Assembly: GCA_024529925.1 (NCBI GenBank)
Contig: JAFEUB010000841.1
Location: forward strand, 892,501-956,500
Length of the DNA: 64,000 nt
Reading direction: 5' to 3'
From: Ophthalmolycus amberensis
Taxonomy: Eukaryota; Chordata; Actinopteri; Perciformes; Zoarcidae
Positions 52,601 through 62,707 of the stretch are shown piece after piece; within the stretch, counting starts at the first letter, position 1; each line of letters opens with the position of its first letter. Position numbers and translations under genes: made by a program. Under the pieces are notes generated by a model. The model did not search any database. It had not been told where the DNA came from and saw only the letters and a program-made list of their open reading frames with translations.

Positions 52601-55600
52601 TTCATGCTCCCGCTTGGCGTATAACTGAGCCTGAGAATACAAAAAATAAAAAAAGACATTCATTTAGTGTAACATTGGTTGTTTGCTCATAAGAGCTGCG
52701 TTGACAAACTCGGCTTTATTGGTGGCCGAAGGCTGCCTCCTGCTGGACAAAGTCACCCATTCCACATAGTTGGGGTGAAAGCAGCCAGAGGGGACATGAG
52801 GGTTTTGATTTTGCAAGAAAAACATTCGTCAAATACATAAAGTGGAGAACTCACCCGCTGTAACCGTTTGATTTCATCCTGTTTGAACTGAAGGATAGCC
52901 AGTGCCTGCTCATGTTCCAATTCCAGCTGCTGCCTTCGCTCGGCGACCTCTCGCATATGCTGTTGGGAAAGATAAAATATATATTAGACGGCAGTTGTCT
53001 TTTCCAGTAGGAGGAGAAGGGGTGAGTTTCTGAGCCCGGCCGTACCTGTAGGACATGCTCTAAGTTCTCCAGTTTGGCACGGAGTCTCTGGTTCTCCTCG
53101 AGAACTGAATTGTGTTGAGCGGTCACTTCAGAGAGATCTTCCCTCAGCTCCTCATTCTCAGCCCGAGTCTGAGGAACAACAGGAGGAGGGAGGAGAATAT
53201 TATTTCTCTGCGTCCATGGGTCGTCATTATTTTGAGCTTTTACTTCACAGCGTTACAGTCTCCTTGATTGTCTCGCTGGACCTACTGGGCATTCAGTTGG
53301 TGAGTAACATATTATATCAATTGACAGCTATGATTGCCAAAACTATGAAATTGAGACCACTTCATAGAGAGAGCGAGAGAAAAAAGCGAAACATGTTTTT
53401 CCTTCGCAGAGCTCAACACTGACCTGGTCGAGCAGCTGTGCCTTCCTCCTGAGGAGATCTGCCTCCTCCTTTAGTTGCTCATTTTTGCCCCGCTCATCCT
53501 CAAGCTGGCTCTCCTGTTACCGAACCACAGGGCAAAGTTCAGGTCAAGCTGAGGAAATCCATCCCTTCCCAGTCATCCTTATGTCCACTATATATGTATA
53601 ACGCTTAAACCAGACCGGAGCCAGAGAGCATGCAGGAGGAACTACTGGAGCAAGAAGACTGCTTACCAAACTCAGACATCTCTTCTGTCGCTTCTTTACT
53701 TCATGCTCAAGGTTTTCACATTCTTTTCTCTTCTTGCTCAGCTCGCTTTCCTGCAACGACAACAAAGCAAAGAAGAGTTACATTCAATCCTTATTTTGAA
53801 ATCGAACGCGGCTCTAAGACATGGTTTTAATAGGATATACTGTGTGAGCGCGCAAAGACACGACAAACGACATGCGACCTCATGACGAAGAATCTGCGTT
53901 TACATTTCGCAATGCAGAATACGTTGGCTTTGGTTCCCATGTTGACCTCTGACACGATAACAATGCGGTATTACAAAGCTTAGCATCCTTTAATTATTCT
54001 AAAGGCAGCTTACATGCAGGAACAGAACAGCATAGCAGAAATCAGCTTATTTCAGCAGCGGCCTCAGGCCCTCAGTCACCGCTGGGACTGTGTGGGGGGG
54101 GGGGGGGGGAGCTGCACAACAGACAGGCTAATTGCACCGGCAGCTGACTAGAATACACTTACCCGGTGATGACACAATGATAATTGAACTGGGATCCGTG
54201 GTCTGATTTGCTTGACTGTGAATCGGCCACAGCTGTAAGTAAGTCAAATTTATTTATAAAGCGCTTTTCTCAGACAAAAGTCACAAAGTGCTTAACAGAG
54301 CAGAAATTACAAGCATAAAAAACACAATGTGACCATAGGGCCAATAATTTACATACACACAGAAAAAATAAAAAATTTAAACAGTTTAAAAGCAGGTCTA
54401 GGACATGGGTTTTACCCAAACGCCAGTTTAAAGAGGTGCGTTTTGAGCTGGTTTCTGAAAGTATCCACAGTATCTGCGAGGCGCAGAGTTGCAGGCAGAG
54501 CATTCCAGAGCCTCGGGGCCACTGCCTCAAAGGCTCGGTCACCACGGGTCTTAAATCGTGTGCGTGGGACTGACAGAAGACCTAGAGCGTTTGACCTGAG
54601 AGTGCGGGCGGGTGAATAGGGGTGAAGTAGATCAGCTACATAAGTCGGAGCCTGACCGTGAAGTGCTCTGTAAGTGATGGTGAGAATTTTGAAGGGTATC
54701 CTAGATGCTACAGGGAGCCAGTGGAGAGATCGGAGTACGGGGGTGATGTGAGACCGTCGATTTGTTCTGGTGAGTAATCTGGCGGCAGCGTTTTGGATGA
54801 CCTGCAGACGGTTAAGAGCAGATACACTGAGTGATGAGAAAAGTGAGTTACAGTAGTCAATGCGTGAAGAGATAAATGTGTGTATGATCATCTCTAATTC
54901 AGGTGTTGATACTACAGATCTCAGTTTACTGATATTTCTTAGATGGAAGAAACATGACCTGGACAGCTGCTTAACATGAGGGTCAAACGACATGGATCGA
55001 TCAAAGAAAATCCCAAGATTGCGCAGGTTGCAATGGGCAGCAGAGGAGAGTGGACTAATAATCTGCCTGATCATGGGGACAAACTCCTCTGGAGCAATAA
55101 CTAGGACCTCCGTCTTATTGTCTTAAGAGAATAACAGCCTGAATAACGTGCAAGCAAAGATGATCGCAACTTAAATGTACTGTCAGCTGTTTTTACAATC
55201 AACACTGAACTGTTTTATTTGTTGCGGGTCAAACTTAATTTTGTTTTTTCAGATTTGTCTACCAGTTTGGACTTTAGCTCCCCGTGAACTAAATCCTTCT
55301 GTTGGCCAGAGGATGATGTAGACGTCCGTGTGTCCCCCGTCACTGCTTTGTTTCTTCTCTGTATGAATGTTCACCGTGTTGACAGTCTTAGTTTGGCGTG
55401 TTAGCTTGCTAATATTTGCTAATTAGCACTTAGCACACTGAGGCTGAGGTGAGGCTGATGGCAATGTCATCGGTTTTGCAGGTATTTGGTCTTAAAAACC
55501 AAAGTATTGGACAAAATACGATTCGGACCCGACGATGGCGCTGGATGGAAAATGAAGGGACTGTTTAAGTTATTTATTTACCCTCTGGGGACCATGAATG

Positions 55601-58600
55601 TTGAAAACCAAATTGCATGGCAATCCATCATATTTCAGTCTGGAGCAAAGTGGTGGACTGACCGTCATCGCTCTCATGGCTAAAACTATCACCTACGACG
55701 TGATATCTGGGCCATCGCTGTCTCTCCGGGAGGGCTCAGCGCTTACTCGTGATGTAACTCATCTAAGATATTTGCAGGTCCGCACGTGCACGGCTCACAG
55801 CTGTAGGGTGAGGAGACATGCAGCCTGTTACTGGCACTAATGCGACCGTGTAATCAGGTCTCTACACATCATCGGTTCATGTCTGGAATCTTCACTTTTC
55901 ATCCTGACCAGGAAAGTCAACCACACGGAGCTGAGAGGGAATATGGTCCGTTTAAGCCGTGAGACCCTCTTGGAGAGTCAACGTGCCACTCTTCTGTTTC
56001 CAGCGGACAGGCTCAAAATAATCCCGCGGCATTACATAACAAATCTGACCATAGATTTCCCCCGCGGTGGCAGTCAGCTCAGTCACAGCACTGGATTCAA
56101 GCCTCGGCTTCACATGAAAATGCAAAGTGGACGGCCGGATTGCTGCACTTGGGCACAATATGTATTTATTGATGCTAAGAGGAGTGTAGGACTCTCATGA
56201 ACGACTGTTTCGAGGACAGAATTGATTTAGTAACCTGCATTACTAACCCTCTAATTTCAGCAACACACAACAATCAGATTTGATGTATTCTATTTGATTG
56301 TGTTGAATAATGTTAAGAGTATTTATCAGATGGATTTTGTCCTCATGAAAGCAACATGAACTGGATTTCACACTGAGATTCAAACAGAATGTAGCACATC
56401 AGCGCTGGAAACGGATACATTGATGTGTATGTTTTGCATGTGGCGCTACATGACAGTGTCTTGATGAAATACCAGCTGAGCATAGAACTGGATGCTCTCA
56501 CCAGAAACTGTAGGTGCTGCTCCTCTGTGTGCTCCTCCTGACGGGAGGGGGACGGGCTGAGGCCCGGTTGGGGCGTTAAACGCAGCCCCGACTCCTCCTC
56601 CTCCTCTCCGGGAGTCTTCTCACACCTGGATGGAGCTTCATCTAACACCACACACGGGGTCTCTCCTACAACCTGGCAGGGGCGGGGATAATCATTCATT
56701 CAGTCACTTCATATGTACAGAGGTAATCTGGAAAAGTCAAGATCCTTAAAAAAGGGACAGTTCAAATTCATCAATGCATATTTTATCCTCTTTCGCTACA
56801 GGTAAGAGGATACATATGCTGATTTGATTTTGGGGTGAACTGTCCCTTTAAAAACAGGACACTGAGAAGGTAGCAAACATGCGATTGTTATACTGTAAGG
56901 TCCCACTCAATGGTGCACCCCCCGCTGTGAATGAGGGATTAGCAGCAAGCCTCCTTCCCCAGTGGTCTAACTACAATCAAACAATAATCCAGGGGGGAAT
57001 CCCCTCCAGCCTGCAACAGGACTACAACACATTAGCAGAGAGCCTGTTCTTTCTAATTAGGCCGGGTGCAGCGACTTTAACGCTTCACAGCGGGCTCCTT
57101 TTGTCAGCTAGTCGTTTATATGACTTGTATGATTTGTCTAACTGGGATCCAGGTGGGGGGGGGGGGGTAGGCTGACAGGGTTAAGAGTCGGGAATCAGTC
57201 TCTAATTTTAGAGCAAACCTACTTACGCTCAAAGTAGAGCTGCGCTAGTGCAGCCAAAGCCACGACCCAGTAACAGGTTTAAAGGCGCTCTGCTGCGTGC
57301 TGCAAAGTGGGATCTCTCCTTCACACCCTCCTTTCTTTTACGTTGTTAGTCGGTCACTATCACTCCAGACTTCAGGCAGTCAGAAATGATGAGTACTGTT
57401 AAATCAGTCACACACCCACACACACCGTTTCAAATCAACTAGAGCGTTTGCAAAAAGAACGCAGCGTGTATACTACTTATTTATTATTTGTTCCTTCTGA
57501 TCCGTGTCAAAAGATTCCATTAGGTGGTAAAGTGGTAATGTTCCATGTCTATGACCAGGTAGCAGTTACCTGCCATGCATGTGTAATATTTGAATATTAT
57601 CTGTTAATAAGTCTTCAGTGTGATGATATATGAGGACATTTGATCAGGCTGGAGGTTCAGAGAGAGTTACAGTTCCACTGTAGTTCCAGTGACCAAAAAC
57701 GACAACATGACAAGAGTTATAACTGGATCGGCTCATCGTTATTTTTAGAAACCATAAACCTGGCAATGACATTTCATAAGGAAATCAGTTGATTCTCATT
57801 GGTACGACATAAAACTATACATCCCAAGATGCCCATTCCCAGAATCCTTTGGTTCTTCCCTCTGTATTACTGCTACTAGCAGCAGGACAATCACATGAAC
57901 GTTTTCAGGCTCCACATATCTTTGTTAAACGTGCAGATGCCTTTCACATGTGAAGTTCGCATCAGGGGAGGTTACGGTTTGATCGTCTTTAAGTTGAAGC
58001 ATCATGACGGAAGACCTCAGTACGGAGCCCATGACCCCAGTGGGGCGCTTCAGCACCACATCAGTGTCATGTCTGTGAAGTTAAGCGAGGCTATCCCGGG
58101 TTTATCTTTCGGATAGGGGACCAGATGGTGTTAGTAGTGGTGACGAAAGGCCAGCAGGAGGCACTAATTCCATTGGCCCCCGTACACAACTGTGCACAGG
58201 GCTTTAAAACAAGCGGTCTGCTGATTTTTCTGTTCGTTTTGGTGGTCATTAAAGGTCCCGTCGCATCCATCACAAGTGCAGATGAGCCAGGTGGTCCCAG
58301 CATGGCACGTCATACCAATAAGAGTGGGCTGGCTTCAGTGTGTGGAGTTTGCCGCTATAATCTATCAGCCATGTGCCAAGGAGGGGCGTGACTAAGGTAA
58401 AACTACGATGCAACTCTGAACTAACCCCATCCGTCTTAATTATAAGTCTGATTGAGTTGAGCTACTTCTATCACAGGTGACTTCTGAAATCCCTTTAAAA
58501 AGAGCAAAGGGAACGCGAAAGATCACAGAGTTCAAAGCAGACATAATCAGGGTTCAGGCGACGTGTGATATAATGTCCACATGGTTTTGACGGATGAGCG

Positions 58601-61600
58601 CAGAGGGGAAATATTATATAATGCCCACAATGTTGTGAGGAATAAAAAGGGTTGTCGTAGAGAGCATTACACCGAGGCTTAGGCTTTTATGAATCATTTC
58701 AAAAGGTTTATGTGCCAACACACTAACCTGACCTAACTTAGCGTGACCTGAGGAGCGGTGCGTGCTTTAGAGGTTTTACTAGGTCATGGTTTTACTCTCT
58801 ATTGTCATATGGACAATTAAGAGAAAAGATCAACTGGGTCGGCGTTAGCGCTACAACTTATTCAAATAGCATACTTCAGCAAAAATAGTGACAGCGAGTC
58901 CCATATACGTACAGCAACAAAACTAGAATATATTTCTGTAGTTCTTGGCACATTGTGTTATTGGACTTCCTTATTTTGGATATTGCATAGTTTAAAATAC
59001 AAACAAGGGTTGGCGTTCCGGTACCGAATAGATAAATCATCCAGTTTATTTGCAAGAATGTTGCACTAGAATTGGCCTTAACTGATGACAAACAGGTCAA
59101 TCAGTGTTTCAAAATAAACCTACATCTATAATAAATTATAATATTTATTTGCATTAATATAAAGCTTTTGTTTGCATTATGAAAGGATTTTCAGTTTAGA
59201 AGTGTTCAGCTGGTTGATTTGATGATTCACTGTGTCAGTGTCAGTGTTTCATTCAATATGAATGACCAACCATCCAGTCAGTGTCATGTGTTGAGAAAGT
59301 AGTGAAATTCAAAAGATGCCATGGTTAGCATCGGCTTTAAATCTAAACTATCATTCCAGCTGTTATTATTATTTTTATTAGTAATATTAACGCCGCTTCT
59401 GCAGCACAAACACTCTCTGCAGACCAATACACAGAGTAGCTGAGGCCGTCGGAGTCAAATTACATCATCAATGAAAATAATCTGATGAGACAAAAGCTGG
59501 TCGCAGCTCTGAGTGAAGAGATGCTGGCTCCACACTCACCTGACTCTACAACCAATTTATAATCAGTCATATAAATGCATTCCTGTTCTACAGATTCATG
59601 CTAAATGAGAGGCTCGGATGCTAAAATCACACAGAAATACAAACTTGTTTCATGTATGATATTATTAGAGTGCATGTGAGCTTTAACATTGTACGTGTGT
59701 GTGGCTGTTTGCTCAGCAGTGAAGCACTGAGTTCTAAGTAAATGTAAGATGCAGCTTGATTGAATGTTTCGCTCACTTCCTACATCCCTTTGCTGTTTTA
59801 TTTCATTTCTTTTGTTAACTTTAACAGACGGTACCTGATTTGCATTGACTGTAGCTTTGTCTTTTGGCTTGACTGGGTCACGACAGACAGAAACGCTCGT
59901 TCAAACTTTGAAAATAAAGCGATCAGATGCGCCTTTTCCCGTCTCTCTGCTCCTGGGCTCTTTGCAAACGCACATGTTTAACAACACGACGAACTAAACT
60001 TCTATTAAAATTGAAACGTTTGCACAAAAGTATTATTGGCTTCTCAGTGACAGTAAAAGAAAGAAATTTGTGTCTTTCAATGGTGAATGGGAATCTACAA
60101 CAGGGCATGCACTAAAACACAATAATTAGGAATAAATACTACAATCCTGCTGAACTATTATCTAATGCTTATCAATAGATGCCTGATGAAGGATGCAGCC
60201 ATGTCTACGGTCTGTCCTGGTGCTGAAGCCACAGCAGGTGCCTCACAATGCGTTTTTGGAGACGAGTTCTCACCATAAGAGGCTCGCCTCTGCTTGCACA
60301 CTGCTTGACACGGTGAGGTGCCGCTGTGTACACTTCACACTGATGTGGTCCATATATACTCCAGGATCAAGCACACCTTTGGGCCCATGCGTACTGACGC
60401 AGGGACAGATCCCATTCAGCAGGCCCTGAATGCCATAAGCACATTGGTGTAATCCCTGCAGACTACTGAAACGGGTAACTGGATCACTTCTTTTAAAAGC
60501 ACCTTAATGGATTGGCCTGGACGTTGATTTTCTTTTTCAATACAGAGCATATCGATGTCCACCAATCACACTCGCTGCGCATCCTGTCACTAAGTCGGCC
60601 CCCGTCTAAATTCTACATCTGGAAGCTCCAAAACATGAGCGTTTTAAAAGCGGGTTTCTGAACAGGCTGCCCTTGACTAGGCCTCATGCATGTCCCGTCT
60701 TTCTGATTTGGAAGAAAGTGGCAGTCCACCACAGACGTGTGGGATTTAGTACGGGATTTACTGAAATGAATATTAAGAAAACTACAGCCATGAGACCGTA
60801 AAGGAAAATTCCCCTTAGCACAAACACGGGCCGTGCAACATACTGATAATCTTTCAGAATAAGCTGGTTATTTTAATATCTAACACAAATGCAACGCTCG
60901 CTGCCTTGAGCCGGTGCTCTCACACTCCCGGTACGTCATGACACTGATTAGTTTTCGGTGTTAAGTCTCAACTTTGAGTCCTGCACGGCTCCAGGCTCAC
61001 ATCCAAGCAGACGCATACGAGGCCAGCCAAGGAGGACTACAGTGGGTTAAAGCGACCGACACACGGAGGCAACAAAACTCGTAAGGTGACCTACCCCTTT
61101 GGTGTGATCTCTGGCAACGTCGAGGCTTCCCCTGGCCTGCTAGTCATCCAGAGCAGGGCGCGATAGAAAAGTCTCCAGTGCGGCCGGAGTCTTACCTACC
61201 ACCCAAAACCCTCTCACCGCTGCCACAGCAACAGAGAGCGGATTACTGGACTGTACCATTCTGTTGTTAGAGGGGATTAGAGTTCACACAACATGGCCCC
61301 TTTCTGGGTGTGCGCGTGCCACCGGGAGTGCGTGTGTGCGTCCCGCAAACGGGAGATTACCACAGTCGGCATTGTCATTTGAGCTTCACATGCAGAGAAT
61401 TTACTCTACTTCACAGGCAGCGGAGGATTTTTACAAGAACAAAATCCATAGATAGAAGTACGCCTTGAAGCAAACTGATGTATTAATGCACACTCTCAAA
61501 AGAACACCATTTAAACAACCCTATTACAGATGTTCAGTGGTGTGACCAACTCAATTTCACATTTACAAATAATGTCCTTTCTGCATTAAGTAACCTATTC

Positions 61601-62663
61601 ATATATGGCAAATAAAAAAAAGACAGGGCCTTTCTAGTCTTTCGACCAGTCGAAGTGCTGAACACTACATTTCAGCACTCACCCATTCAGACTCACGTTT
61701 ATACACTGATGGGACTGAATTTGCCAAGGATGCCGGGGATCGAGGACGAGCAGAGGCCCATGAATCTTTATCTGTGATATACAGTTGGTGCATTCTTCAC
61801 GTGTGGCCAGTGAGTGATCTATCTGCGCATCACGCATCGCGCATCATGGGTGAAGAACTGTTTCTAAGAACTGGACAGAGAGGAGAATTAAATGGAGAGA
61901 GGATCAGAGCGTGTGACTCCGATATATTTGCTCAGGCCGAAGTTCAAGGCGGGGAATCATCTCATTATGGCTTGCAGGCAGATTAGTATCGGGTCCAACG
62001 ACAAGCCATTATATAACACTGCAAAACTGCATTCCATGCCAACATAAACAGACGCTAGCTTTCAGGGGGGAAAAAACTCACATTTTACATTACGGAACAA
62101 CGTTTACTGTAATCCAAACTGTACTGTGGTACCAACACCATCGCTCCTATAGGTGGTCAACACATGATCTAATGTCTTGTGTTTGTTATCACACAATGAT
62201 GATGAACAGCATCAGCATACCAATTTTATTTTTTTAGAAAGAGCTACAGTCTTTCTACCTTAACACTGACTTAGATTACAGTATCTGTGTATTTTTTTAT
62301 TCTTATTTACAAGAAAGGATCCCCACAACACAGCAACTAGAATAGAATTTACTGAGCTGTTGCCATTTCAAAATGATGTACAGTTGTCTTGATGTCATCA
62401 GTTTTAAAGTGCATAGGTTCTCTTGTTAAAATCGCTTCGGACCAACAGGGGTCAGCAAAGAGTTGTGCTATGTTATGAGGGGACTTTACCTTGTCTTCCT
62501 CCTCGATTTGCCCACACTTCTCTGGGCCACAGGGGTCGGGACTGTGGCTGTGCTGCTGTCCAGACGATGTGACCGACAGCTGCCTCTGGAGCCGCAGCAC
62601 CTCCCTCTGAGACTCCCTGAGAAGCCTCTCAAATTCCACTCTGCCAGATGGAACAGGGGAGCC

Positions 62664-62707
<44 letters not shown>

